Assembly: GCA_965153355.1 (NCBI GenBank)
Contig: OZ231126.1
Location: forward strand, 109,306,001 to 109,370,000
Direction of reading: 5' to 3'
Length of the DNA stretch: 64,000 bases
DNA from: Flaccisagitta enflata
Lineage: Eukaryota; Chaetognatha; Sagittoidea; Aphragmophora
Made by a program: the position numbers and the translations under genes. This document shows positions 22,938 to 34,634 of this stretch, in pieces. How positions within the stretch are numbered: the first letter of the stretch is position 1; every line of letters starts with the position of its first letter. The notes beneath the pieces are model-generated. The model made no database searches. It saw nothing but the letters and a program-made list of their open reading frames with translations, and had not been told where the DNA came from.

Positions 22938-23464
22938 CTCTTGAAGTTTTTGTAGGACCATGATTTGAGATTGTCAGCGGCAAGTTTCTGTTCTTGATAG
23001 ATATCCACGAGATTTTGAGTCATGGACATCCAACTGGCACCTGAACAATGGTAATGAAATGGCAATATGAGTGGTTGGCCTGGACAGAAGATGTTTTAGA
23101 GTTACATGTTTAAATAGGACAGGGCATGAGAGGGCATGGCAGGGCATGGGAGGGCAGGGCAGGGGGGGGGCAGGGCAGGGGGGGGGAATGTGCGTTTTCA
23201 CACTTATAAGTTGATCACCATGACAGACCGACTAACCAATGGACGGATGGACGGACAAAGCCTCTTATAGAGTTGCATGTTTGCAAGTAAAAATGGGATA
23301 TTTACCTAAGACAGTGAACAGATTCCATTTGTCACTACTTGACAGTTGACTGAAGAAGTGGCATGCTGAATCCGGGTTGTGATGATTGATAAGAAACAAC
23401 ATGAGTTGATTGTTGATATGTCTCTTTTTTTCGGCTTGATCAAGGACATAGGAGACGGTTTCGT
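22938..23464 (-). CDS. SF3 helicase gene, two exons upstream of the helicase core
   Basis: Exons 23306-23464 (acceptor TTTTTTTTCACAG, donor GTAAATATCC) and 22938-23040 (acceptor TTGTTCAG, donor GTATAAATTG) join in phase with each other and with the exon at 22743. They encode helical protein (QAEKKRHINNQLMLFLINHH, then QLSSSDKWNLFTV, then NLVDIYQEQKLAADNLKSW). No domain recognised; in SF3 replication proteins the region before the ATPase often carries an origin-binding or oligomerisation domain, but no HUH nuclease motif is visible here. The intron between them holds a copy of the GTCCGTCC repeat family. Confidence 0.55.
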
Positions 23465-23506
23465 CTGTGAAAAAAAAAGAAGTTTAAATGTGTTACTATA
23501 ATAATT

Positions 23507-23697
<191 letters not shown>

Positions 23698-23739
23698 TTT
23701 CCATCAAAAAAATTATAGCCTATACCTAGTTCTTGTACT

Positions 23740-23742
<3 letters not shown>

Positions 23743-23814
<72 letters not shown>
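23743..23814. repeat. GA microsatellite
   Basis: Second (GA)n array 50 bases further on; together they flank the last 5' exon of the helicase gene. Confidence 0.97.
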
Positions 23815-23816
<2 letters not shown>

Positions 23817-23829
23817 TAAACAATGAAAA

Positions 23830-25282
23830 TAAAAGAGAGATTCGAGAGATTTCGGCGCCTGCAAAGATTCTCCATTATTCAGGATCAACGTTGGCGAGGA
23901 TGATTTGGTAGCGTTGTTGCTGGTCTTTGTCGGCGTATTGATGAGGACCTCTTGGCAAGAGTGCCATTCCGCTCTGGTTTGGGGACGAAACTCAATGGCG
24001 TTTTTGATGGAATGTAGTAGAGGAGGGGCTGGGCGTGGCTTTTTATCCAGTCGAGTGCCTTGACCCTTCATCTGGAGAATAAATGGGAAGATAATTTTAA
24101 CAGTATTATTTTAGGCATAAAATAGTAGGTTGGTGAATATGTAGATTGTATCACACATCTTTTTAACACTCCTCATAATTGAAGTACCTGGCCATGTCTG
24201 TCGCGGCCTTCATCATTCCAAAACGTGACCCGTGCTTGTGTTAATGGCGACGGTTAAGACACATACTCGCACGGATGGACGAGTGCCCGGGCGATTCAGT
24301 CCAAATCTCTATCGTCGAGGGTTATTATGGTCAAAAGAAGTTCCTCGATGTCTCGGTCCTTCGTCGGATCTTGGACCCATTTTTTCAAAGTACTGCGCCA
24401 ATCCTCTTTCGTTTTGTTGCCAAGGCGCATCGCTTTTATAATGTGGAAATGGCTGAGCAGATCTTCAGGGAGAAGTTGAGCCAAAGGGATGTCTCTGTAA
24501 ACATCAACAGATGAAGGTATTTTTAAAATTCTGAGTACGCAACTTTATAAGAGGCTTTGTTAGTCCGTTATTTGTTGTCCCATTTATGCCATTCTAATTC
24601 TCGTAACTAACCGCGAGTGACGAAAGTATATGAAGTGTTCGTCGTTCTCCAGATACCGAGCCTTGAATTCTCTGTAGTTGATATCTCCAAACAGCTTCAC
24701 GATTTGAGTTTGATGTAGGACAAGTTGCGTAATCTGAGATGTAAATAAAAAAAAAATCATTTAACAAATTAACATAAGAAATGTAAAGGAAAAGCGTAAA
24801 CAAAGCAGGCAAAAAGAAGTAGGCACCCAGGTAGGCAAACATGTAGGCAAACAGGCAGACAGGCACACAGGCACACACGCACACAGGCACACAGGCAGGC
24901 ATGCACACACTTAGAATGACTGACAGTTAGATAAGCAGGCAGGCATGCAGGCAGACGGGTAGGCAGACAGATAGACAGACAGGCATGCATGCACATGGTA
25001 AGGCAGATAGACAGTCAAACGGGCAGGCAGACATACCACAAATGAGGCATAAAACTAACCTTTGGTGGAGTTGGAAGATTTGCCACGGTTATTATTCGAT
25101 CTCCAAGCTCGACCGGGTGGTTGATCAAATCTATTGGTCATTTGCTGGGCCAGCCATCAGGAACTGGGATTTCGCACGCCTCTTCGGCCTCTTCGTCCTC
25201 TTCGTCCATCTCCATGCCCAAATCCTCTGGGCTTTGCATATATTCTTCACTCCCATCCATGACAAATGGATTTTCACAATGT
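23830..25282 (-). CDS. likely N-terminal exons of the SF3 helicase gene, with frame breaks
   Basis: Splice sites and coding sense indicate exons at about 25060-25282 (acidic, MEMDEEDEEAEEACE; ATG at 25260), 24612-24733 (QIVKLFGDINYREFKARYLE), 24188-24494 (LLPEDLLSHFHIIKAMRLGN, then LRSTL/KKWVQDP-type helices) and 24071 down to about 23830. Donors GTTAGTTTTA, GTTAGTTACG and GTACTTCAAT are good. Defects: an in-frame TGA at 25138-25140, a stop at 24296 inside the third exon after which coding sense continues in other frames, and a frame switch in the last. Whether these exons join the helicase exons into one gene or form a separate decayed gene is open. No domain recognised. Confidence 0.4.
24800..25035. 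repeat. AGGCA/CAGACAGG-type tetranucleotide-rich tract
   Basis: Degenerate (GGCA/GACA)n and CACACAGG repeats filling the intron 24734-25059. Confidence 0.7.
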
Positions 25283-25586
25283 CTTTTTAAATGTTTTTCC
25301 CAATGTTTATCCCAATGATTTACCCAATGTTTTTAAAAGCAAATTATGTTTTTAAATCTGGACCTGAAAATTTGAAAATTGAAAATGTGAAATTTGAAAG
25401 AAAAACAGAAATTAGGAACTTTTAGTCCTAATTTTTGCTTTTACAATTTAAACGTGAAATTTTTTTTTTGAACCGTATGTTACAAATGATAGCATCTGAC
25501 AAACGCATTAATTCTTCCCCTTCTTGTTGTTTTCTCCAACTGTGTAAACAGAAAGAAACGGTTGAGAGAGGGGTTGAAAGGGGGTT

Positions 25587-25688
<102 letters not shown>

Positions 25689-25719
25689 ATTGGGAAAAGA
25701 AGGGGAGAGAGAAATGACA

Positions 25720-27339
25720 TTAAGAAATTGTCGAATTACAATGTAGACAAGCGAACAACATAGCTTCTCGAGTTTGCATGTCTTTCTGAACAATAGGTAA
25801 AAACCTATTAAAATGAGCCATGTTTGGAGAAGAAATACTATGGACAGTTTTTATATGTTGTACCCAGGACTTGCAACTTTGAAAGGAACGGTCACAACGA
25901 GTGCAAGACACACCAGCTTCAAAATAACTATAGTATTTCAGAACTAAATGTCCGTACATCTCTGAATAAGGCATGACTTGTCGACAAACGTGGCATATTA
26001 CATCGTGATCATTCATTTCAATGTGGGACAATATGTCCTCATTGATACACTTATTCATATCAAAACTCTCAAAACAACCATAGCATACAAGTTTTTCTAC
26101 AGTATTCATACAGTTTTGGCGAACGAAGGGACACTCAGATGTTATCACGTGAAGATACGGCGTCAAGTCGTTGGGAATTCGCGAGGTCTTTGAAGGATAA
26201 AGTCGGAGACAAAAAGTGCATGCGCGATGTTTCATTTTTGTTGGTAGTTTATTTGTGTACTTACCAACATTTTTTTGCGGATGATTTTTTTGCGGATTCT
26301 TCATGAGTTCGGGGACCTTGAATTTTAAACTGCCATTATCCGCCGGTTTAAACTGGTGAACGGTATGGGCCGTAATCGTGCTCTGATGATTCGGCACCGT
26401 TGGTACATGGATCACTCTGTTTTCCTTGTGACGACCATTTTTTGGCTCCTTTGGGGCCTTGCCATGAGACGGCTGAGTGGCAGTATTCAGCGGAGGTAAG
26501 TAGCTATGCTTGGCTGCCATTTCAGCCGATACCTTCGTCGACGCCCATTTTCCATTGATATCTGTAAGGGGCGCGTCTGGCCTTGTTTTTTTTGCCGCCA
26601 TTTCTGACAAACTGTACTTCGCTTTTCGCTTTTCGGGAATGATTAACTGTCTGTTAAGAACAGGAAACCCAGCATCCTTGGCGTTCTTAATCTCCTTCAC
26701 ATTTTTGGCCAAGGGGCTGAGTGGCAGCTTTTTTTTCTGCTTCAAATCGACGGAAGCGGATGCGGATGCGGACGCGGGTTCGGAAGCGGACGCGGACGCG
26801 AAATTGGAAGCAGTTGTGGAAGCGGATTTGGAAGCGAAAGTGGTAGTGGACGCGGAAGGGGTAGTTGAAGCGGAAGCGGCAGCAGTGATGGAAGCGGTGG
26901 CAGAGGTGGAAGCGACAGCGAGAGTGGAAGCGGTAGCAGTTGCGGAAGCGGTAGCGATGACATTGTGCATCTTTGCATTTTGCTGGGGCACATTGGACTT
27001 CAAATTGCCCACTTTATCAGCAACTGCTTTTTGTTTGGGACCAGTTGGTGGCATCAATTGCAGACCATGGCGCTGACTCTGGACAATGACCCCTTCATTG
27101 ACTCCCTCAAAACTGCCACTGTCGTTTTGCAATTGTGGAAGGTAATTTTCTGGCAAATCTCGGCCGGGTGTGACTGGCCGTTCGTCATCTCCCTCGGTTT
27201 CTCCATCTTCATCTGGCGAATTTATAATTGCCATTGACTGAGAAAGGGTGACATTCTCACCGGAAGCCCCAACTTCGGAACTTGTGGCAATTTTGTGATT
27301 TCCCTCAAATTCTTCAACTGCTTCCACATCAAAGCTGAT
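25720..27339 (-). CDS. zinc-finger protein, large last exon
   Basis: About 540 codons from the acceptor TTTTTTGCAG at 27340 to a stop at 25720. The first third is acidic (NSPDEDGETEGDDERP). A run of Ala/Ser/Thr (about 26750-26960) is coded by an imperfect hexamer GCGGAAGCGGAT-type repeat. A basic linker follows (PEKRKAKYSL, KKTRPD). The C-terminal ~160 residues hold several zinc-binding pairs: CTFC in the first, LVCYGCFESF, VICHVCRQVMPYSEMYGHL, and a standard C2H2 finger CTRCDRSFQSCKSWVQHIK followed by TVH (C-x2-C-x12-H-x4-H). Such proteins bind nucleic acid or protein partners in the nucleus. No transposase or protease domain seen. A GTAATT at 25739 is an alternative donor, so the exon may also splice on towards 25.3 kb. 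Confidence 0.62.
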   Translation of the reverse strand: MSFDVEAVEEFEGNHKIATSSEVGASGENVTLSQSMAIINSPDEDGETEGDDERPVTPGRDLPENYLPQLQNDSGSFEGVNEGVIVQSQRHGLQLMPPTGPKQKAVADKVGNLKSNVPQQNAKMHNVIATASATATASTLAVASTSATASITAAASASTTPSASTTTFASKSASTTASNFASASASEPASASASASVDLKQKKKLPLSPLAKNVKEIKNAKDAGFPVLNRQLIIPEKRKAKYSLSEMAAKKTRPDAPLTDINGKWASTKVSAEMAAKHSYLPPLNTATQPSHGKAPKEPKNGRHKENRVIHVPTVPNHQSTITAHTVHQFKPADNGSLKFKVPELMKNPQKNHPQKNVGKYTNKLPTKMKHRACTFCLRLYPSKTSRIPNDLTPYLHVITSECPFVRQNCMNTVEKLVCYGCFESFDMNKCINEDILSHIEMNDHDVICHVCRQVMPYSEMYGHLVLKYYSYFEAGVSCTRCDRSFQSCKSWVQHIKTVHSISSPNMAHFNRFLPIVQKDMQTREAMLFACLHCNSTIS

Positions 27340-27384
27340 CTGCAAAAAATTATCATCTTCCTCTCTTTCCAACCTATCCTCACT

Positions 27385-27930
27385 CAGCCCTTTTGGGCAG
27401 CGGCCCCAAAGGGAACGATGTCCTGTAGAACACAGGGGGACTTTCGTTCGTCCGTTCGTGCGTTCGTTCGTTCGTTCGTTCGTTCGTGCGTCCCCCCCAG
27501 GCCCTCTCAGGCCTGAAATCTGCCCTCTCAGGACTGAAATTTACCCTCTCAGACCTGAAATATGCATTTTCAGGCCTTGAATCTGCCCTCTCAGTTCTGA
27601 AATCTGCACTCTCAGGCATTGAATCTGCCCTCTCAGGCCTGAATTTTGCCCTCTCAGGTCTGAAATCCGCCCTCTCAGGCCCTCTCAGGCCTTATGTTTC
27701 CCCTCCCAGCCTGAGAAGGCAGATTTTAGGCCTGAGAGGGCAGATTTCAGGCCTGAGAGGGCCTGGGGGAGACAGACGGACAAACGGACAAACAAAAGTC
27801 CCCCTGTGTTCTACAGGACATCGTCCCCTTCGGGGCCGCTGCCCTGCTTCCCCTCACTCCAATTCACAATCAGGCAAAGCAGGGCAACGGGTATCGCTGA
27901 CCACATATTGCCCTTGGGCGACCTGTTACT
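27385..27930 (-). mobile_element. minisatellite-cored palindromic element, copy in an intron
   Basis: Inverted arms of about 60 bp: GGGCAGCGGCCCCAAAGGG with TGTCCTGTAGAACACAGGGG at 27395-27440, and the reverse complement at 27800-27850. Between them is a 21-bp repeat (CCCTCTCAGGCCTGAAATCTG) that itself turns over to GGCCTGAGAGGGCAGATTT near 27715. The outer end with ATTGCCCTTGGGCGACC reaches 27930. Lies between two exons of the zinc-finger gene. Confidence 0.8.
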
Positions 27931-27959
27931 GCCCTTTCATCCTCATTTGGCAATGGCAC

Positions 27960-28210
27960 CTGCTCAAATTGCTGTGATTCCTCTAACTGCGTTTCACAGA
28001 TAACCTCCTCCTCATCCTGCCTCTGCTCCTCATCCTGCCTTTGCTCGTAGTCGACGGGATTGTCCAAACTGTGACTGGCATCCTCATTGGAATTTTCCGA
28101 CTCTTTACCTTCCGCGTTGTCTGGTAATTTAACTGAAGTCAACGTCTCCTCAACCTTTGTACTTTCCTCATTCCATGGCAAAAATTTCAACGCGTTTTGG
28201 TCGCCGTGAC
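27960..28210 (-). CDS. zinc-finger gene, acidic internal exon
   Basis: Open frame of Glu/Gln/Asp-rich sequence (DYEQRQDEEQRQDEEEV), ending at CAG before GTGCCATTG at 27960 in the same phase as the next exon at 27339. The upstream acceptor is not clear, so the left end of this exon (as read on the minus strand) is a guess. Confidence 0.4.
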
Positions 28211-28427
28211 ACATTCATCATGAACATGTTGAGATGATATGAGGTGAGATGAGATGAGATGAGATGAAATAGGTTAATTATGGTGAGATAGAACATCTAC
28301 TTTATATATATATACAATACAGTACATCTTGCTATAATACAGTACATACAAGAAGGCCGTACACAGACAATCAACTAAAAATCAATAGTTCAATTAACCA
28401 ATGTACAGAGCTATATTCTAGAGTAAC

Positions 28428-28604
28428 CTGTATGCAAAGCTGAAAGTTTTGTTCGTTTTCCTTCCCAATGGCTTGAAGAATCAGAGATTTCAGCGTCTCC
28501 ATTTCCTCGTTGTTGGCGTTGGATTCATTCTTCGCAACGTTCAATTCGTCAAATCGTTCCGCCTCGGCTTTCGTGTACAAGTCTTGCAGAGTTTCCTGCT
28601 CCCA
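28428..28604 (-). CDS. zinc-finger gene, helical exon
   Basis: 177 bp, in phase: acceptor TTTTCCCTTAG at 28605, donor GTTACTCTAG. Encodes 59 charged, helix-prone residues (KAEAERFDELNVAKNE, MLETLKSLILQAIG-like) continuing the coiled coil of the exon at 36284. Confidence 0.6.
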
Positions 28605-28641
28605 CTAAGGGAAAAAAATAACAAAAATTTAAAGTAAACAA

Positions 28642-28808
28642 GGCCGGATACACGGCAATCCAGTTGCGGATGGTTGGGCAGGAGCAATAAGGCAAAAACC
28701 GCTCATAATTCAAAAATGTTACGGAGGGATGATGGACGGACGGACGGATGGACGTACGAACAAATGGACCAATAGACACGGCAAGATGTAGAGTTATTTG
28801 TCCGCAAC
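28642..28808 (-). mobile_element. GTCCGTCC/AGTCGCG repeat family, intronic copy
   Basis: ACAAGGCCGGATACACGGC end at 28642, GACGGACGGACGGATGGACG in the middle, and a decayed TAGAGTTATTTGTCCGCAACT end. It starts 38 bases inside the intron from the acceptor at 28605. Confidence 0.75.
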
Positions 28809-28809
28809 T

Positions 28810-30540
28810 AAGTAGGTCAGATTCATGGCTTCCTAAGTTACATATAAGATAGGGTTATTATGGGGCTTATATTGAGCGACCAACCTAGTCTAAAAGCCCA
28901 CTAAAGTAGATCAATGAAGTGAAAATCCTTCGTAAAATAAAACACATTAAGACGTAGATTCTTTTTAGGCTGAGAGATTTTTATAATTAAAACAAATATT
29001 CAATATTATAAAAAATAAAATGACAGATAATGACAAATAGCTAAAGACAATGATAATGACAAGAAGCTAATGAATGATAATGACAAGAAGCTAAAATTCT
29101 TTTATTTGCTTAATTAAAGTCCTCACGTTTTGATGCCGACGCGAACGGAAGTTGGATTACGTACGGCGGACACGGTTGACGCGGTGACGTCAACATCAAG
29201 AAGCGAGAACTTTTACATTCTAAACTTGAACATTGGAAACGCTAAAACCTCGTATCTTTATCAAATTCTGTTTTGAAAAGACTCGTCTTTTGCTGCTCCC
29301 TAACTGTTTCCAAGGACCCTTCAAACACTGAACATTGATGATACGTGAATGATTAACTGAAAAATCTCAACTCCTACGGCGCAAAGAACAAAAAACTCAA
29401 GAATTAAAACGAATTTTCAATGTTTGAAAGTTGCAAAGTAAAAAAGGACGATCTTATAACCTTTTCAAGAATCTTGTGTCGTTCATCTTCAAGTCATGTA
29501 AAATAGCAACAACTACCACCTTGGGACGCTGGTCTGGGAGTCCTCCATGCCTAATTAACGGACATGCACATGTTACGTCGCAACTCCATGGATAAGTTTA
29601 CTTTTCTTTATCTTGATTAAACCCTCTTTTAGCACAGGGATCCCAAATGTATTGCTTTTTCTGGATCTAATGTTTTCTTTTCCAGGCAAATGTACTGTCA
29701 ATTAATCTCATGATTTCATTGTAATTTAGGGGGACTTATGAATTGGAAACTGTTACACTTTACCTACATGGTTATTCACAGTAATGAATGCATGATAACC
29801 TCGACCGAAAATGAATCACCCAGTTCCTCTCTTGTGAACACAACAAATTTCATATTGTAAACTAATCCTTTCTTCCCACAGGCAACGCTGCAAACGTACT
29901 CAATCATGAACTTTTTCACTTTTCAGAGACAGCCAATTTATTGCATTTTTGTTCATCATGACCTTTTCTTGCAGCTAAAATAAATTATACATAACATGTG
30001 AACTAATATGAAAATCCCTTTTGCCTCTTGCTTTAAATCAGGTCTTGCGCGGGTAATCCCTGAAGGCCGTCATACAACTTTCGAATTTCCCTTCAACCAA
30101 CCTCCGCCTTCCCCGCACCTCGGACCAAACAACTGCGGCGATGTTCTCATGGCGACGTCCACATGGCGATGTATTCACGGCGAAAAAACTCACTGCGGCA
30201 AACTCAAGTTCATGAACTCACGTCGATTAACTCACATCGATTAACTCAAGTCCACAAACTCCGCGGAAGACTCACATAAGGATGTCAATCTCATATGCAA
30301 CAAATTCGCGGGCAACGCTCATCTCATCTACAACATTATTAAACACAGGCATTTACACAGCGTTTTACCTTTATTAGCATTTTCAATCTTAGCAAAACAG
30401 TAAAGAGGAACTTCTTGGACTTAAGGCCCTCTATCATTCATCTTTCTTTTTTTTTTAGCCTCAAAATTATTTTATTTTAGATGACAGAAGATGAGCTCAC
30501 AATACCCGATGTCTTAGCTGACGATTAAAAGAATTTTTGC
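28810..30540. other. intron sequence, no gene seen
   Basis: Part of the 7.7-kb intron. Contains a fragment of the GACGCCGACG repeat family near 29130 and possibly the 5' untranslated part of the LINE. No supported gene on either strand. Confidence 0.4.
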
Positions 30541-33287
30541 AATGTGCTCACTGATGATAATGACGAGAATGAGGCAGGTAGCTCTATCATTGAGGATAGT
30601 CTGTACTACACTGAATCTGAATTAGTTGATATGATCAGAAATAGGGACATTAGAAATAGCCAAAACCTAACCATTCTATCGTTAATCATAGCAAACCTTC
30701 TTACCAAGCTGAGATCACTTAGGTTATTAATTAGCAATATTTCAACCCCCAACAACAAGCCTGACGTAATCATTGTAGTTGAAACACACATAACTGAAAG
30801 ATCAAATTCTGGCTACACCGAATCTGAACTCAAAACTATTTTGCCGGGATATGTATTTTTTCATAAAGGACCCTCAACAACAAAAGGGGGTGGCGTTGGT
30901 ATATTCATTAGCGAATCAATTTCTGCAAAGGCAAAGATTTTAGAGCAAATTGAGTTTGTAGACCACGATTTTGAATGTCTTGTCATACATATTCCAAATA
31001 TAGTATCAACCCAAAAAAATGGCTCCAAGAGAGATCTGACTATAGCGGGTATCTATAGACAACCAAATGGACAAAACTACGATAGCTTTATCTCTGAATT
31101 AGAGAAATTCCTTGCACTTACAGACAAAAGAAATAATGAAGTTATACTAGCTGGCGACTTCAACTTGGATCTGCTAAAATATGAGAATCACCTACCCACT
31201 GCTAATTATTACGACATTATTACTAATCATAAGCTCATACCAAGAATAGTCAGACCAACAAGAATCAAAAAGCAGAGTGCAACGCTCATTGACCATATTT
31301 TCTCAAAAGACGGAAAGCACTTGATCAGTGGTATTGTAGATACAGAAATAGCTGGTAATAGCGGTTACACTGATCATTTCCCAGTATTTACGATCCTAAA
31401 TAATAATCTAGAAAATATTCCCAAACGTGAATCTTTTACAAAGTCATTTTTTACTCAGGAAGGACACCAACTCAGAAAAAACGGACTAAAACGAGAAAAT
31501 TGGCACAATGTTTTTGAACAAGATGATCCAAACATAATCTATGACATAATTCAAACTAAGTATGGGTTTTATTATAATGGAAATTTGACTACTAAAACCT
31601 TCAAAAAGAGCTCAAACCGTCATTATCGGGAACCTTGGATGAACTCAGACTTACTGGCTAACACCAGACGAAGAGACAGACTAGCTAAGCAGAAACATAG
31701 ACGAGAAGATTACAAAAAACTTAGAAATGCAATTGTGTCAAAAATCCGTAAAGCAGAAAAGGAATACATAAACAGACAGATAGCTGAAAGCTCAGGTAAC
31801 ATAAAGAAACATTGGAATATTATTAAAAAAGCAACAAATAAACTAAGCAATAAAGAAGATATAACCACTGAGTTTCACTATCAGGGAACCATCATTAAGG
31901 ACCCATCAACTAATGCAGAAAACATAAATCATTATTATTCTCAAGTGGGACCACAGACAAATGCAAGTGTAGGCAAGTCTACCCATGGCCCATCACATTA
32001 CCTACACAATCACACTGCACGAAATACAAATTCACTCCTCCTAAATGATGTTACCCACCATGATATCATAGAAGTATGTAAAAAGTTCACCCCTAAAACC
32101 AGTAAGGATTCTGCTGGATTTAAACAAAACATCATTCTAAGCGACATAGAAATTTTGGCACCAGTTTTGGCACACTTAGTTAATTGCTCTCAGAAAACCG
32201 GAATTTTTCCAGGGAACGGAAAGATAGCCAGAGTTGTACCTGTATACAAACTCAAAGGAGATAAACACCTCTATGAAAATTATAGACCCATATCATTATT
32301 ACCAATATTTTCTAAAATCATAGAACGACTTATCTATAATAAGGTCTTTGAGTTCCTGGTCCGGTATGAGATTCTCTTTGAGTCACAATATGGATTTCGT
32401 ACAGGTCACAATACCACTCACGCAACCCTTGACTTCATTAAAAATATTGAGGAATGTATCGAAATGGGTAACTATGCAATTGGTGTATTTTGTGACCTTA
32501 GTAAGGCTTTTGATACCTTAAATCACTCAATTTTACTTGAAAAACTTGACCATTACGGAATCCGTGGAACAGCTCTCAAGTGGTTTGAGTCATACCTTAG
32601 TAATCGCTATCAATATGTTGATCTTAATGGATATAGTAGCTCTAAATTACTATTATCAACAGGAGTTCCGCAAGGCAGCATCTTAGGACCCCTTCTTTTC
32701 CTTCTGTATGTTAATGACCTCCCTTCTGCTTCAAACCTTAAGTGTGTAACCTTTGCTGACGATACCAACCTGTTAATACAGGGTAATAATTTTGAAGCTT
32801 TGTCCAATCTTAATCAAGAACTTGAAGGCATAAATGACTACTTTAAAGCAAACCAGTTGAAACTTAACCCTAAGAAAACTAAAACAGTAATTTTTAGGAA
32901 AAAATCACTACCAAAAAATCAAAAGCTCCCTGACATCTACCTTGATGGAGAAAAACTTGGTATCTATGATGATGCACAATTTTTAGGTATAACCATAGAT
33001 AGTACTCTAAGCTGGGAAAAGCATTGCACTAATGTAGCAAACAAGATAGCTCGAAGCAACAGCATGATAAACAGAGTAAAGAACCTGCTCCCTCCTCCAA
33101 CCTTGAAAATTCTTTACCACTCATTCATTCAACCACATGTGCTCTATGGATTGCCTGCTTGGGGCGGATGCAGTGCCCAAAATAAAAAAAGAATTATAAA
33201 TATTCAAAAAAGAGCAATAAGAACAATAACTAAGTCCTACTTCTCCGCCCATACAGAACCTAGAATGAAACAACTTGGACTACTGAG
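30541..33287 (+). CDS. LINE ORF2: endonuclease and reverse transcriptase (interrupted)
   Basis: Non-LTR retrotransposon protein of the CR1/L2-like group. Residues ~40-300 are an APE-type endonuclease: VIIVVETHI, GGGVGIFIS, IAGIYRQP, ILAGDFNLDLL, LIDHIFSK and TDHFPVF appear in order. From about residue 545 comes a reverse transcriptase: NYRPISLLPIFSKIIERL, QYGFRTGHNTTHA, CDLSKAFDTLNHS, GVPQGSILGPLLFLLYVNDL and the catalytic FADDTNLLI. It copies its RNA at a nicked target. The frame is open from a GTG at 30544 with no obvious Met before 30629, so the 5' end may be truncated. At 33287 a small DNA transposon cuts the frame; the last domain resumes at 34640. The element lies in antisense in an intron of the zinc-finger gene. 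Confidence 0.9.
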
Positions 33288-34634
33288 ATATTCCGTGGCG
33301 TTCCTTTATAACGTATTAAACCGCCAAAAATCGTTTCAAAAATGCAAAAAAGTGGATTATTGTAACAAAAGTTATGAATTTTTGTCACAAAAATGCTTCA
33401 AAAAGCCGTTTTGAAACGGGCGTTCTTATGCAGTTTTAAAACGATCGTTTATTGTCGTTTCAAAACCACAAGTATGCGCAACTTTTGAAACAAATTTTGA
33501 GGCATAGTTGCCATTTCAAAACTTTGCAATTCTAAAGTTTTAAAACCATGAGATTTTTGCGTTTCAAAACGCTTGAAAACAGCGCTAAAGTTACAGCCAG
33601 CAAGGGAAAAAATCTATATATCTTTGTAATCTTATCACCTTTTTTACCGTTTTGAAAACGCAAAAAATTGAAGTATTGAAACTAAGAAAAAATGTGTTTG
33701 AAAATTGAAACATGGTTATATGCTAGGTGGAACAATTTACCATATCCCAGCCTTGAGGATTTTATCCCAGCCTCGAGGCCCAAACCCCAACCCCAAGGCC
33801 CAAATTTCATCCTCAAGGGATTTTGGCCTTCACACTGGGATTTTGACCTCGTGGCTGAGATATGGGCCTCTAGGCTGAGATATGGGCGTAGAGCTTGGTT
33901 CGCTGCCCTGCTCTCTCCCTCAACTACAATCACAACCATCTAATGCTTTTGCGACTTTTTTATCTACCCCAAAAGCAATCTGCTTACCAAAAGTAGTCAA
34001 TACAATTGGTTATAGTCGCAAGAACATCAGATTGTCAGTGTCAGTGTCAGTGTCAGCTTGCAATTGAGTTGTTGTTGAATTGTGACTCCATGACACTTGT
34101 ATTTTATGTAAATTTGCTAATATGTAATGTTTTACTACTTTGAAAGACGTTACAAAAAGCTTATTTTTTACAGTTTTGAAACTGCAAAAAGTTGAAGTTT
34201 TGAAACTGCAAAAAATTGAATTTATGAGACGTTTTTACAAGCAACTTTTTTACAGTTTCAAAACTGCAAAAAATTGCTTATGGGAACGGCGATTTCATAT
34301 TTCATGATTTTACTGCCACTGCCACTGCCACTGTTTGAAAAAGCTCATTTCTTCAGTTTTAAAATGAAAAAAAAAAACTGGATAGAAGTGAGAAAGAAAT
34401 GTTATTTTACTCATGTTTTCAAAGGCCCTTTTTATGCAGTTTGGATACTCCCAAAAAACGCCGTTTTAAAACGGCAACTATGCCTGCGTTTTGAAACCCC
34501 AGATTACAACCACAAAAGGACGTTGTTGTATGCATAAATGGTTTTTTGGACGTTTTGAAACTGCTGCATACTAGGAGTTTTGATACGTCGTTCCCCTAAT
34601 TGGGACGATAATGCCATAATAACGCCAACGGAAT
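33288..34634. mobile_element. MITE-like DNA transposon inserted in the LINE ORF
   Basis: Near-identical inverted ends: TTCCGTGGCGTT after TA at 33288 and AACGCCAACGGAA before TA at 34634, with further similarity inward (TTTATAACG against ATAATAACG-type). The TA target duplication and TIR fit a Tc1/mariner-like non-autonomous element. The body is made of repeated GTTTTGAAACTGCAAAAA and GTTTTAAAACG palindromic motifs. No transposase frame. Confidence 0.75.
33739..33905. repeat. short CCCAGCCTCGAGGCCCAAA minisatellite
   Basis: Imperfect ~20-bp units of the same type as the core of the palindromic element family (turning over to GGCTGAGATATGGGCCT at about 33860), ending near GCTGCCCTGCTCTCTCCC. 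Probably a small or decayed copy nested in the MITE. Confidence 0.55.

Noticed and set aside
33682-33943. Two overlapping 83-85-residue frames on opposite strands
   Set aside because: They are translations of the small GGCCTCGAGG minisatellite within the MITE.
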